A stretch of 64,000 bases of DNA from Chloroflexota bacterium (GCA_016190665.1 JACPQD010000028.1:39734-103733); one strand, 5' to 3'; shown: positions 1 to 9,196, counted from the first letter of the stretch. Notes: generated by a model from the letters alone, not told the origin. Numbers and translations: made by a program.

Positions 1-261
1 TCAGCAGAAGAATCGAGGGATGAGCAAGTGGTCAAGCATTGTTCCCTTAACTAATGAGCAAGCGCCTCTGGACACTGCAAACTTTAGACTGCAAGCCTTA
101 GCGTAGGGAGTTCCAGGTCAACTAGGACACCGTTATGCGTCTCACCTCGCGCAGTGCCGTGTAGAAGTGGAGACATCGACGAACCAGGGACAGCAGTGGA
201 CTTTCTGGACATTCAGCAGGTCGCCTCATGCTTTTTGAGACCACGGTTGAAGGAGACATGA

Positions 262-1959
262 ATGAAAATGAGAGGATTGTTTTTCCTGGTAAGCATAGTG
301 GCGATCTCGGGCCTGCTGTCCTCAAGTTGTGCTCTCGGCGTGCAGGCGACGCCCGGCCCCAGGGCTGTGGCTCCGCCAGCCGCGACGGCGATGACCAGCG
401 CACCGTCCACGGCAAAATTATTGGAGCCTAGTCCAACCCCCAAGCTGGCAGCCGAGCACCCGAAGTACGGCGGCGTGCTGACTTGGGCAGGGGATGCTGA
501 GCCGGGGAGCTTTGACGTTCACCAGGAGACGGGCGGACAACACCCCCTCTACCTTATGCCAGTCTACAATGGTCTGCTGCAGCATGACCCTCTAGCCTGG
601 CCAGAAGCAAAGATCATACCAGACTTAGCCATGAGCTGGGAGATAAGCTCAGACGGCCTGGAGTATACGTTCCGGCTCAGGAGCGGGGTGAAATGGCACG
701 ATGATAAACCATTCAGCAGCGCAGATGTCAAGGCAAGCGTGGACAGGATTCGGATGCAGCCAAGGGGGACCCGCAGCCCTAGACAGGTCACGTTCGGCAG
801 TATCTCTGATGTGGAGGCCGTCGCTCCCGACGTAGTGAGAATGCGCTTGCGTCACCCGAGCGCCTCGCTTTTTGCAAATCTGGCCATAGACTGGCTTGCC
901 ATACTCCCAAAGCACGTCATCGAAGCTAAAGGCGATATGAAGCGGGATATCCTGGGGACAGGCCCGTTCAAGTTCAAAGGATCCGTTCCAGGTTCGAGCT
1001 ATGAGTACGTCAAGAATGGCGCCTACTTTCTGAGGGGGAGGCCTTACTTAGACGGCATAAGGGCCTACTATATTAAGGACGACTCTACCCGATTTGCCGC
1101 CCTCCGGACCGGCAGGATTCTCTACCAGCCATACCCGCGTGGGATTACTCCGATTCAAGCCGAAAAGGCCAAATCGGAACCACACCTGGTGGTTCAAAGC
1201 AATTGGCGCCCTACGCTGTACTTGCTACTCTTCAACCTGCAGAGATCACCTTGGTCGGACGTTCGTGTGCGGCGGGCGGTAAGTCTGGCGATAGATCGGC
1301 AGGCGTTCATTCCCGCTGTGATGGGAGGTGCCGGAGTTATCGGTGCCCACATGCCATCGAGGGGGCTCTGGGGAATACCTGAGGAGGAGCTGCTAAAGAT
1401 GCCTGGCTATCGACAACCCAAGGATGCCGACATTGCTGAGGCCAGGAGGCTCTTGGCCGAGGCCGGTTTCCCTGACGGTTTCAAGACAACCATCCTGACC
1501 ACATCAGAGGCGTTTCACGAGAGGCAGGGGACCTTCCTTCTCAATGAGCTGGCAAAACTGGGGATCAAAGGTGAGCTTGTAATGCGGACGCCTGCTGCTT
1601 TTGATGACGCTCTCGCAAGGGGCGCCTTTGATATGATGGGCCGGGGCACGAGCGCGGCCGTCGACGACCCAGACCCGCTGTTAGGTGACAACTACGTAAC
1701 CGGCGGAGGAAGGAATTTTGGGAAATACAGTAACGCAGAGTTCGACGAACTCTACCAAAAGCAGTCACAATCGTTGAATACGCCTGAACGCAGGAGATTG
1801 GTTCGAGAGATGCTGACGATACTTATAGAAGACAGTCCAAACGTTACTTTTTGTTGGGGCGTGACATACATCGCCTTCAATTCGCGTGTGATGAATTTCA
1901 GACTAGGTTCGTCTCCCTATGTTAACAATAGGCATCAAGAGGTATGGTTAGCCGATTAG
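262..1959 (+). CDS. ABC transporter substrate-binding lipoprotein, family 5 (SBP 1)
   Basis: 565 aa. A signal peptide ends in SSSC with the lipid-attachment Cys at residue 23, followed by an Ala/Pro/Thr-rich linker to about residue 70; the mature protein is expected to be tethered outside the membrane. The family-5 extracellular fold is recognised from KYGGVL at the start of the domain, YTFRLRSGVKWHD, GTGPFKFK, RVRRAVSLAIDRQAF and a C-terminal QEVWLAD. The family binds oligopeptides, opines, nickel chelates or other small organics and hands them to an ABC permease; no permease is in this window, so the ligand cannot be inferred. ATG at 262 is preceded by AAGGAGA. It is closest in sequence to the next gene, with shared HxETGGQHPLYLMP and YRQPKDADIAEA stretches, suggesting tandem duplication. 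Confidence 0.93.
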   Translation: MKMRGLFFLVSIVAISGLLSSSCALGVQATPGPRAVAPPAATAMTSAPSTAKLLEPSPTPKLAAEHPKYGGVLTWAGDAEPGSFDVHQETGGQHPLYLMPVYNGLLQHDPLAWPEAKIIPDLAMSWEISSDGLEYTFRLRSGVKWHDDKPFSSADVKASVDRIRMQPRGTRSPRQVTFGSISDVEAVAPDVVRMRLRHPSASLFANLAIDWLAILPKHVIEAKGDMKRDILGTGPFKFKGSVPGSSYEYVKNGAYFLRGRPYLDGIRAYYIKDDSTRFAALRTGRILYQPYPRGITPIQAEKAKSEPHLVVQSNWRPTLYLLLFNLQRSPWSDVRVRRAVSLAIDRQAFIPAVMGGAGVIGAHMPSRGLWGIPEEELLKMPGYRQPKDADIAEARRLLAEAGFPDGFKTTILTTSEAFHERQGTFLLNELAKLGIKGELVMRTPAAFDDALARGAFDMMGRGTSAAVDDPDPLLGDNYVTGGGRNFGKYSNAEFDELYQKQSQSLNTPERRRLVREMLTILIEDSPNVTFCWGVTYIAFNSRVMNFRLGSSPYVNNRHQEVWLAD

Positions 1960-2229
1960 CGTTCTCCCTCGTTGCCCAGACCGGGAGTCGGGAAGCCGAC
2001 ATTGGTGGGCCGTCTCCCCTGCCCGGAGCATATCGCACGGGCGCAAGCGACGAAGGTGTAGAACTGACAGTTAGGCCGTTCTTGGTGGGTGGCTTGTGCT
2101 CTTGACGTGAGCAACGCCACAAATAGGAAGGTTGAGGATCTACGCGCCCATGCATATTCACCGGTTGAGCTGAGACGTTAGTTTGACCACGGCGAGTGAT
2201 AGGTTCATCGCCGCTAAGGAGGGCCAGCA

Positions 2230-3909
2230 ATGAACAGGAAGTTCTTGGCGGGAGCCAGTAATCTAGCAGTGATCGGATTGATCGTGGCAGGCTGCGCATC
2301 CGCGACGGCGCCAGCGCCGACGGTCAAATCAGAGGCGCCTCTCGCCAAGGCTGCTACGCCCACGTCACTGGCAGCTCCCTCCCCTACTCCGAAAGTGGCG
2401 GTGGACCACCCGAAGTACGGCGGCGTATTGAGGACGGGACAGGCAGCCGAGCCGGCCAGCTTCGATATGCATCAGGAGTCAGGCGGTCAGCACCCCCTTT
2501 ACCTCATGCCAGCCTACAGCAGTCTGCTCCAGTATGACTCTCTTGCCTCCCCGGAATTGAAGGTCATACCCGACTTGGCTACCGACTGGCAGATAAGCGC
2601 TGACGGACTCGATTATACCTTCCGGCTAAGGAGCGGAGTGAAGTGGCATGATAGCAAGCCCTTTTCGAGCGAAGATGTTAAGACAAGCCTGGATAGGGTC
2701 TCGAAGCCGCCGAGAGGCACTCGCAGTCCCAGACAGGGCACCTTCCATGCGATTGCGGAAGTCCGGGCGGAAGCCTCTGATACGATAAGAATCCGCCTGA
2801 AGTATCCGAGTGCGTCGCTGGCCTCGATGTTGGCAAGCGACTGGCTTGTCATCTTGCCTAAGCACATCATCGAAGCCAAAGGTGATATGAAGCGAGATAT
2901 TGTCGGGACAGGCCCTTTCAAATTCAAACAACACATTCCCGCAGCCAGTTTCGAGTATGTCAAAAACACCGATTACTACGTCAAAGGTCGGCCCTACTTG
3001 GATGGCATTATGCTTTACTCCATCAAAGATTCCTCGACTCGATTCGCGGCTCTTCGAACGGGGAGGGTCCTGTTTCTCGCCCACCCTTACGGAGTGACGC
3101 CGTCGCAAGCCAAAGTAGCTAAAGAGGACCCGAATTTGGTGCTTCAGAGCCAGTGGCGGCCCGGCCTCGCCTACCTTCAGTTCAACCTTAAGCGTTCCCC
3201 CTGGGGAGATCCGCGAGTACGTCGCGCTGTGAATCTAACCATTGACCGTCAGGCGGTCATCTCAGTGGCTATGGAAGGCAACGGCCTTCTCGGGGCGCAG
3301 ATGCCATCAGCGGGACCCTGGGGGATACCCGTGGATGAGCTCATCAAGTTGCCAGGCTACCGTCAACCCAAAGACGCCGACATCGCGGAGGCCAAGAAGC
3401 TTCTGGCTGAAGCTGGCTTCACTGAGGGATTCAGGACGTCGATCCTTACCAGGCCAGAGGCGGAGCACACGAAGCGGGCAGCCGTCCTTCAGTCTGAATT
3501 GGCCAGGGTAGGCATCAAGGCTGAGCACATAATTAGCGAGAGCGCCGCCTTCGATAACACTCTCTCTAGACGGGCCTTCGATACTGATGCCCATAGCGGA
3601 GGCACGACGATGGATGACCCCGATGAGAGATTTGGAGACTACTATATAACCGGCGGGGGAAGAAATTCCGGGGATTACAGCAATCCGAGATTTGATGAGC
3701 TGTACTTGAGGCAATCACGAGCCCTGGACGTCAACGAGCGCAAGAGAATCGTTCGAGAGATGCTAAACATCCTTTCAGAAGATAATCCGGATGTGGCGCT
3801 TGCCTGGTCCATATCACTTATCGCCCATAGTTCACGAGTCCGTAACTACAGGCTCGCCCCATCAACCTATGTCAACAACAAGCATCAAGAGGTTTGGCTT
3901 GCTGACTAG
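2230..3909 (+). CDS. ABC transporter substrate-binding lipoprotein, family 5 (SBP 2)
   Basis: 559 aa. Lipobox VAGC puts the lipidated Cys at residue 22; a short Ala/Pro linker leads to KYGGVLRTG. The start follows AAGGAGG with good spacing. The protein parallels SBP 1 over its full length (HQESGGQHPLYLMP, FSSEDVKTSLDRV, RVRRAVNLTIDRQAV, YITGGGRN, QEVWLAD), so the pair looks like a tandem duplicate that has diverged clearly. The stop lies 33 nt before a UGGC selenoprotein gene, forming the first SBP-selenoprotein module. The 270-bp gap separating it from SBP 1 has no evident gene. Confidence 0.93.
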   Translation: MNRKFLAGASNLAVIGLIVAGCASATAPAPTVKSEAPLAKAATPTSLAAPSPTPKVAVDHPKYGGVLRTGQAAEPASFDMHQESGGQHPLYLMPAYSSLLQYDSLASPELKVIPDLATDWQISADGLDYTFRLRSGVKWHDSKPFSSEDVKTSLDRVSKPPRGTRSPRQGTFHAIAEVRAEASDTIRIRLKYPSASLASMLASDWLVILPKHIIEAKGDMKRDIVGTGPFKFKQHIPAASFEYVKNTDYYVKGRPYLDGIMLYSIKDSSTRFAALRTGRVLFLAHPYGVTPSQAKVAKEDPNLVLQSQWRPGLAYLQFNLKRSPWGDPRVRRAVNLTIDRQAVISVAMEGNGLLGAQMPSAGPWGIPVDELIKLPGYRQPKDADIAEAKKLLAEAGFTEGFRTSILTRPEAEHTKRAAVLQSELARVGIKAEHIISESAAFDNTLSRRAFDTDAHSGGTTMDDPDERFGDYYITGGGRNSGDYSNPRFDELYLRQSRALDVNERKRIVREMLNILSEDNPDVALAWSISLIAHSSRVRNYRLAPSTYVNNKHQEVWLAD

Positions 3910-3942
3910 GCGCTTCATGCAAAGCAAGAAAAAGGAGGGATT

Positions 3943-4521
3943 ATGGAATCGACCGTAAAGCTTGTATTCCCCCGAGCGGAGCAGCATCGAGACCGCCCGA
4001 AGGTGAAGGGCGAACGGAGGCTGACTGACCTTGAGCAAAAGGTGATTGCCTTCGTGGATGATGGCCGGCCTAATGCTGGGATAGCTCTAGGGAGCATTAG
4101 AGAAGAAATGATGAGGGCATTCAGCATCCAGCCGGTGATTATCGAACATCGTAGCCTCGGATTGGCGGCTGCCGACCCTCTCCCCCCTGCTGTCTTTCAG
4201 CAACTGTGTAGCGAGGTGGACGCAGTCGTGGTCGGAATAGCGTCTTGAGGCGGCTGCACCGGGCGGAGTGTCCGCCACGTCGCCGACTTCATCCGGCAAG
4301 GCATCCCGGCAGTTGTGCTGGCAGCACCCACGTGGGAGCATGCGGCCAAGACCATTGCCCGGTCCATCGAGGTTCGCGAGTCGCAAGTTATCGCTCTACC
4401 CCTGGGTGAGGCTTTCGCGGACAGTCCAGAGGGGGCGCAGCGCATGCGAGAGACGGCACACGAAGTCGTCCCACTAATTGTGGAGGCGTTGCAGGGGACT
4501 CATCCCATTCCGGCACGCTGA
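3943..4521 (+). CDS. UGSC-type selenoprotein, stand-alone N-terminal domain (Sec at TGA 4246-4248)
   Basis: 192 aa if the in-frame TGA at 4246-4248 is decoded as selenocysteine (residue 102). The frame continues unbroken to 4521 and the motif reads VVVGIAS-U-GGCTG. ATG at 3943 follows AAAGGAGGG. The sequence after Sec (an Arg/His-rich helix, then RQGIPAVVLA) resembles the segment after the UxxC of GrdB-type glycine/betaine reductase subunits (UGTC..., then EKAGIPVV), which supports a redox role; the reaction is unknown to me. Its partner domain, fused in six other loci here, is encoded separately 51 nt downstream. A hairpin at 4262-4276 provides a candidate SECIS. Without recoding, annotation would give two meaningless fragments. 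Confidence 0.82.
4246..4276 (+). promoter_or_regulatory. Candidate bacterial SECIS for the UGGC gene at 3943
   Basis: TGA at 4246-4248 is followed by a perfect 6-bp stem, GGCGGA (4262-4267) with TCCGCC (4271-4276), closing the tight loop GTG. The loop G residues lie 20-22 nt after the TGA, in the range expected for SelB-dependent bacterial SECIS. Stem sequence differs from the other loci but geometry is the same. Confidence 0.7.
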
Positions 4522-4572
4522 TCGGCGCTCGTAGTTCCGCAAACCTGCAAAATCTAAGGGTAGGGAGGGAGC

Positions 4573-5631
4573 ATGATTGTACAGAGGGCAAAAATTGTTG
4601 AAGTCCAGGATAATCCGGAGGCCATCTATGAGTATCTGGACGGAGAGCACCTCCTTGATGGCCTCCCTGTAATTCCGCCTACGCCAGATAGAATCAATCG
4701 GTTTCTTGAGGTGGTCGGTCGTGAAGCAGACGAGGTGATCGGCTACCTCGAGCCGGTTGGCGGGCTGGTTACCCTGGAGAAGGTGGCGAGCAATGCAGTT
4801 ATGGCCGGGTGTCGCCCGGAGTATATGCCCGTGATCGTCGCCGCTGTTGAGGTCCTTTGCGATACTCGCGAGCCCGTGCGAAACATGGTTTCTTTCACTC
4901 AGACCACGAGCCACAGCAAACACGTCCTCCTCGTAGTCAACGGCCCGATTCGGAAGGCACTGGGCATCACCTCAGGTGAAAGCGGCGCCATGGTAAGCTG
5001 GCGGGCTAACGCTACTATCGGACGCGCCATCCAGTTGATTCTCCTGAATCTCGGGGGATTGCCAGGCCTGACCGAATGGAAGACATGGGGGTTTTATGTA
5101 AATCGTTGCTACTGCATGGGAGAGAACGAGGAGCAATCGCCCTGGCAGCCCCTCCATGTTGAACACGGATTCTCCCCCTCCGACAGCACTGTTACGGTGT
5201 TGGCAGTGGAGCCACCTCACCACATGGAGCTTACGTGGTCGGCCAGTGCGCAAGAGCTTCTCCTCGCTTTTGCTCGCACCATGTCGACTCCGGCCTGCCG
5301 TGACTCCTACGGAGATTGCTATCCGACACTGGTGCTTGGCCCGGATCAAACGAAAGGGCTCGCAGAATCCGGATTTACCAAGGAGGACGTGAAGCGCTTC
5401 CTCTTTGAACATGCTCGAACACCTTATCACGAGTTCGGTACTAACGCCAGCGGTCGGTGGAAACCCTATTGGAGGAAGTTCTTTGCCCACGACCCCTTTA
5501 CACTGGTGCCGATGGTAGCTCGACCGGAAGATTTCACTGTGCTTGTGGTCGGTGGCCCGGGACCCCAGTCTCTGCATCTCGCCCACAACAGGCTTCCGAT
5601 TGACCTGTGCATGCGTCGAATTCAATCGTGA
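4573..5631 (+). CDS. Stand-alone copy of the UGSC-associated C-terminal domain
   Basis: 352 aa, ATG at 4573 after AGGGAGGGAGC. It is collinear with the C-terminal ~370 aa of the six fused UGSC proteins in this window: DGLPVIPPTP near residue 30, VMAGCRPEYMPV with Cys80, NGPIRKALGI near 123, a GRAIQLILLN helix, then ENEEQSPWQPLHVEHGF and STVTV. No signal peptide or membrane segment is evident, so it should be cytoplasmic. I do not recognise a characterised enzyme. The invariant MAGC cysteine makes it a candidate partner for the Sec/Cys pair encoded just upstream. This gene marks the natural boundary between the two domains. It ends in TGA with no UGxC context downstream, so that TGA is read as a stop. 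Confidence 0.85.
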   Translation: MIVQRAKIVEVQDNPEAIYEYLDGEHLLDGLPVIPPTPDRINRFLEVVGREADEVIGYLEPVGGLVTLEKVASNAVMAGCRPEYMPVIVAAVEVLCDTREPVRNMVSFTQTTSHSKHVLLVVNGPIRKALGITSGESGAMVSWRANATIGRAIQLILLNLGGLPGLTEWKTWGFYVNRCYCMGENEEQSPWQPLHVEHGFSPSDSTVTVLAVEPPHHMELTWSASAQELLLAFARTMSTPACRDSYGDCYPTLVLGPDQTKGLAESGFTKEDVKRFLFEHARTPYHEFGTNASGRWKPYWRKFFAHDPFTLVPMVARPEDFTVLVVGGPGPQSLHLAHNRLPIDLCMRRIQS

Positions 5632-5649
5632 AGAGCCGGAACGGCTGGA

Positions 5650-6029
5650 AGATGAAGGTGACCATGTGAAGCTGAGACCGTTGAGCCAGCGCGTGTATTT
5701 CCTGCAAGGCGAGATCGAGCCCGAGCGTTAGTCCGCTCTCGATCTTCGGTGACCGCTACGTGTCCGGTGGAGGAAGAAACTACGAAGGCGTTTCTGACTC
5801 GCGCATCGATGCCCTCTATCATGAGGCGGCGCGCACCTTGGACATGGAGCAACGCAAGAAGATGTTCTGGGAGGCGGAGAGAATCCTGAGGGAGGATATC
5901 GTTCCAGTGGCCCCATTGTTCTGGCCCAGCAAATACAGCGGCTATTGGCAAGAAGTGAAAGGCTACGCCGGGATAGGGCTGGGTTACTTCGAAGGCCACA
6001 GTATGGAAGAGGTGTGGCTGGACAAATAG
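5650..6029 (+). pseudogene. Decayed C-terminal remnant of a family-5 substrate-binding protein
   Basis: Only the last ~120 residues of a binding protein survive, in two frames. The piece to about 5731 reads VKLRPLSQRVYFLQGE in the frame that ends TAG at 5729-5731. The piece from about 5736 to 6029 reads FGDRYVSGGGRNYEG..., then ERILREDIVPVAPLFWPSKY and EEVWLDK. FGDRYVSGGGRN aligns with FGDYYITGGGRN of SBP 2, pointing to that subgroup. There is no signal peptide or N-terminal domain, so it cannot be functional. It probably marks a deletion that removed a third SBP next to the split selenoprotein locus. Confidence 0.8.
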
Positions 6030-6134
6030 AACCGAGTGGGAGATGCCCGCCGGCTCGCTCCCGGGCCGCCGGAGTTCCCCCTTGGTTCTGCGGTAGGCTT
6101 CGAAGGCGTTTCCCTGGGGCTCTTGCTTGGGCAA

Positions 6135-7235
6135 TCAGTATCCCCCCTCTTTCGTCACGACATTGACTAGCGGCTGGCCGGATACGTAGCGCTTCAGGTT
6201 GTTGGCGAAGACCTGGGTTACATGGCGATCCCTCATATCTGTGGAACCGGCCATGTGGGGGCTCAGAATCACGTTAGGCATTCCCCATAACTCGCTCTCC
6301 GCCGGCAGCGGCTCTCGCTCGAAGACGTCCAGTCCCGCCCCGGCGATCCAGCCCTCTTTGAGCGCGCGGACCAGCACCGATTGGTCGATAATCGGCCCAC
6401 GCGAAACATTGATAATGTACGCAGAAGGCTTCATTGCCCGAAGCTCTTTCTCGCCGATGAGCTTCCGACTTTCCTCCGTCAACGGCAGGGCCAGAGCCAC
6501 GAAATCGCTTTCCTTCAGCATACCCAGCAGCTCGGTGAAGGGAAAAACTTCATCGACGTAGCCCACGTCATGCTCGCGCTTCATTGCGTGCCGTCTCGTG
6601 GCGATTACCCTCATGCCTATGCCTTTTGCCATCCTGGTCAGGTTGCTGCCAATGGCGCCCATCCCGACGACTCCCATCGTCTTGCCGCTGAGCTCAATAT
6701 TGATGAAGCGTTCCCACCGTTTGTCGCCTTTGTTCTGTATGAGGCGGGGCATGTCTTTCGCCAGGCTGAAGGTAAGAGCCATGACGTGCTCTGCGATGGG
6801 AACAGCCACGGCCCCGCGGCTGTTGGTCACCACGATACGTCCGCCAAAGACCTCGCTTCCCAGGTAGCGGTCGATGCCGGTCCCGCTCAAATGCAGCCAC
6901 TTGAGCCGTGGAGCACGGGCCAGGATATTCTTCGGCCATATGAGGTTGGCAAACATCACCTCAGCTTCGCCCAGCAGCGAGTCGAGGCTTCTCCCTTCAG
7001 TTCTGCTGTCCACGCCCCGCGCCAGTTCCTCCTGGGTGTCCCTTTCCAAAGCAGCGATCATGGTCTCCGTGGTCCACTTGTTCTCTCCCGGGCCCTCCTG
7101 CCTGAGTTCCTTGGCAAAGAGACCGCTGGCATCCCTGGCCGAAACCGAGGGATCCACCGCCTCGATGTCTTTCAGGAACTCTTCATGCATGTTCAGCTTG
7201 GATACGACCAGGACGTTAACCTGCTTCATTCTCAC
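6135..7235 (-). CDS. D-2-hydroxyacid dehydrogenase family protein
   Basis: 366 aa from a GTG at 7235 (an ATG two codons later is also possible); GAGAGG lies about 5 nt before the GTG. The NAD-binding Rossmann motif is GVVGMGAIGS, and the catalytic set is present as NVSRGP (Arg), DVFEREPL (Glu) and LSPHMAG (His). The family interconverts 2-ketoacids and D-2-hydroxyacids. The protein is very like the one at 47336-48412, sharing the N-terminal VNVLVVSK and the C-terminal LKRYVSGQPL plus NVVT. It is on the strand opposite to the SBP modules, convergent with the SBP remnant and divergent from the PrpD gene. The frame stays open about 40 codons upstream of the chosen start. Confidence 0.9.
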   Translation of the reverse strand: MRMKQVNVLVVSKLNMHEEFLKDIEAVDPSVSARDASGLFAKELRQEGPGENKWTTETMIAALERDTQEELARGVDSRTEGRSLDSLLGEAEVMFANLIWPKNILARAPRLKWLHLSGTGIDRYLGSEVFGGRIVVTNSRGAVAVPIAEHVMALTFSLAKDMPRLIQNKGDKRWERFINIELSGKTMGVVGMGAIGSNLTRMAKGIGMRVIATRRHAMKREHDVGYVDEVFPFTELLGMLKESDFVALALPLTEESRKLIGEKELRAMKPSAYIINVSRGPIIDQSVLVRALKEGWIAGAGLDVFEREPLPAESELWGMPNVILSPHMAGSTDMRDRHVTQVFANNLKRYVSGQPLVNVVTKEGGY

Positions 7236-7414
7236 TTTCGCCTCTCGAATCTCGTCTTCCGTGACCAGAACATCTTTGCCTTCGAGACGATAAGCGACTG
7301 CTCCGCTCTTCGACTCGTCCAGCGTAGTCTGCGAGACGCCCTCAGACTCCGTTTTGCGTCACTCATGGCCTACCCTATCTAGATGATGACTTCTCTCGGC
7401 CATGATATCGCTAG

Positions 7415-7444
7415 ACTATACTGCCTACCCTGTGGGCTTGTCAA
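7415..7444 (-). promoter_or_regulatory. Candidate sigma-70 promoter for the 6135-7235 dehydrogenase
   Basis: On the minus strand TTGACA (plus 7439-7444) and TATAGT (plus 7415-7420) are separated by 18 bp. The predicted leader before the start codon is about 170 nt. The -35 sits inside a short inverted repeat, CTTGT-CA-ACAAG. Prediction from sequence only. Confidence 0.5.
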
Positions 7445-7660
7445 CAAGATCGGCACCTGACAGGCGAATCTGCGGAAAAGAGTAAAGCATGATAGGCTCG
7501 ACTTACATCCCACGGGGGTCACTAAGGGTGCTCAGCGTGTCGTGCGGACCGCTGCGGCCTCAGTTCGCTGCCGCATCCAGGGTTTCGGTATTCAGGTCCG
7601 GAGCGCAGCCTTGGCAACGGCAGTCGCCTGCTGGAGCGTCCACGTCACGATCACAACCTG

Positions 7661-7689
7661 TTGACACGCCTCTTTCTGCGCTGTATATT
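7661..7689 (+). promoter_or_regulatory. Strong candidate sigma-70 promoter for the PrpD-SBP-selenoprotein operon
   Basis: TTGACA (7661-7666), 17-bp spacer, TATATT (7684-7689). The first gene starts at 7760 after AAGGAGA. This promoter could serve the co-oriented run 7760-12674. Confidence 0.65.
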
Positions 7690-7759
7690 GACGCCGGGCC
7701 CCCGATAGGGCGAGCCGGCTGCAGCTGATTCCCCCGGAGATTCTGGCAAGGAGATATCG

Positions 7760-9136
7760 ATGACGCTAGAGGAGCAACTCGTCGGACACTTGCGGGGCAC
7801 GTCCTTCCTGGACCTGCCTGGAGAGGCGGTTGATGCTGCGCGACGAGAAGTGCTGTGGAATCTCGGCACCTCGGTTGCCGGAGCCGGTGCACCCGGTTCC
7901 CGGGAGATAATGACCTTTGTCCGCCAGGCGGGCGGGCGCGAGGAGGCGACGGTCGTAGGTTTTGGGGACCGTGTCCCCGCGAATCTGGCGGGGCTGGCCA
8001 ACGGTACTTTCGGCAAGGCCCTCGAATATGAAGACAAGTTCTGGATCGGTGAGGACCACGGCTTCGGCATCGGAATGTCAGTGGTGCCAGCAGCCTTCGC
8101 CGTCGCGGAGCACCTGGGCCGTGTGGATGGAAAGGCGCTGCTGCGGGCTGTGGCTCTAGCGACCGACATTGAGGGCCGCATGATCATCGCCACCAAGGCC
8201 GGGCCAGGCTCGGTCACTCCCGGATGGAATGTTGGTTCAACCCTGTCCGCACTGGGAGCATCCATGGTGGCGGGCGCGCTGATGGGCTTGAGCGAAGAGC
8301 AACTCCTCAACGCCATGGGACTTGCCTATGCCCAGACCACGGGCAGCTACCAGGCGTTTCGGGAGAGAGTGCTTGCGGTGCGAATGCAAACAGGCTTCGG
8401 GGTGCGCAACGGCATAACTGCGGCCCAGCTGGCGAGAGCCGGCGTAACCGGCCCCAAGCTCTTTCTGACGGGGCAGTTCGGCCTTTACCGTCTGTTCTTC
8501 ATGGTCGACGAGCCTGATACGGCAACCATGACCCAGGATCTGGGGCGGCAGTTCCTCGGCACGCGCCTCGGTTTCAAGGCGTATCCATGCGGAGCTGTGG
8601 CGCACCCGGTTCTCGACGCTATCCTATCGCTTATGGATCAGCATAACCCTCCACTGGAGTCGATTGAACAGGTCTGTATCCACGGGACGAGCTGGCTCTA
8701 CATCATGGTCGAGCCCCGGGAACTCAAGCAGAATCCGCAAAGCCATGTCGACTCCGAATTCAGTCTCCCTTGGGCCGTGGCCTGCGCCATCGTCGACCGC
8801 AAACTGTCTCCCGCCCACTTTCGCGATGAGGCCTTGAAGGATGGGAGGTATGTGCAGGTAGCCCGAAAGGTGGAAACCTTCATGGATCGGGACTGGGGCG
8901 CCTACGCCGAGATTCGACTGCGGGATGGCCGTACTCTGCGCTCCGTGACGGTTCGGGCGGCGAAAGGGCATCCTGACAACCCCCAAACGACGGAGGAGTT
9001 GGTTGAGCGCTACCGGGAATGCGTGAAGCTGGGTCCAAAGCCATTGATGGAAGAGCGGACAGAGGAGGCTAAGGACCTCGTGCTCCGGCTGCAGGAGGCG
9101 CCGGACGTTTCAAAGGTGATGAAGCTCCTCTCATAG
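7760..9136 (+). CDS. MmgE/PrpD family protein
   Basis: 458 aa, full family length. ATG at 7760 follows AAGGAGATATCG. The family fold (2-methylcitrate dehydratase, immune-responsive gene 1/cis-aconitate decarboxylase, iminodisuccinate epimerase and others) is recognised from the N-terminal helix set ending in ALEYEDKFWIGEDHGFGIG, the GSTLSALGASMVAGALMGL stretch, YPCGAVAHPVLDA (Lys/His region) and the C-terminal substrate domain. PrpD proteins act as dehydratases, decarboxylases or epimerases on small di/tricarboxylates; the sequence alone does not choose. It heads a run with SBP 3 (60 nt downstream) and a UGSC selenoprotein, so it may process the same compound. A second MmgE/PrpD gene is at 40015-41451. 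Confidence 0.88.
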   Translation: MTLEEQLVGHLRGTSFLDLPGEAVDAARREVLWNLGTSVAGAGAPGSREIMTFVRQAGGREEATVVGFGDRVPANLAGLANGTFGKALEYEDKFWIGEDHGFGIGMSVVPAAFAVAEHLGRVDGKALLRAVALATDIEGRMIIATKAGPGSVTPGWNVGSTLSALGASMVAGALMGLSEEQLLNAMGLAYAQTTGSYQAFRERVLAVRMQTGFGVRNGITAAQLARAGVTGPKLFLTGQFGLYRLFFMVDEPDTATMTQDLGRQFLGTRLGFKAYPCGAVAHPVLDAILSLMDQHNPPLESIEQVCIHGTSWLYIMVEPRELKQNPQSHVDSEFSLPWAVACAIVDRKLSPAHFRDEALKDGRYVQVARKVETFMDRDWGAYAEIRLRDGRTLRSVTVRAAKGHPDNPQTTEELVERYRECVKLGPKPLMEERTEEAKDLVLRLQEAPDVSKVMKLLS

Positions 9137-9196
9137 TACAGGACAGATGTGCGGTTCTTTTTCAGGCCGCTGTTTTGACGCGAAGGGAGATCACGA

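Larger units (their letters stand above)
7236..7759. other. Divergent intergenic region, 524 bp
   Basis: Lies between the divergent dehydrogenase and MmgE/PrpD genes. It holds one candidate promoter for each direction (7415-7444 minus, 7661-7689 plus). The 7236-7335 part, read on the minus strand in frame with the dehydrogenase, translates without stops into a plausible protein stretch (AYRLEGKDVLVTEDEIREAK), which may be a gene remnant or an N-terminal extension. I see no RNA gene or terminator. Confidence 0.5.

Noticed and set aside
1..261. Gene at the left window edge
   Set aside because: Short overlapping frames only, none with protein-like composition or a Shine-Dalgarno sequence; treated as leader of SBP 1.
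5622..6134. Minus-strand ORF of 170 codons over the SBP remnant
   Set aside because: Antisense to the recognisable SBP C-terminus; no family similarity seen.
6381..7382. Long plus-strand ORF (333 codons) opposite the dehydrogenase
   Set aside because: Shadow of the high-G+C dehydrogenase gene; its translation is His/Gln-rich, without family features.
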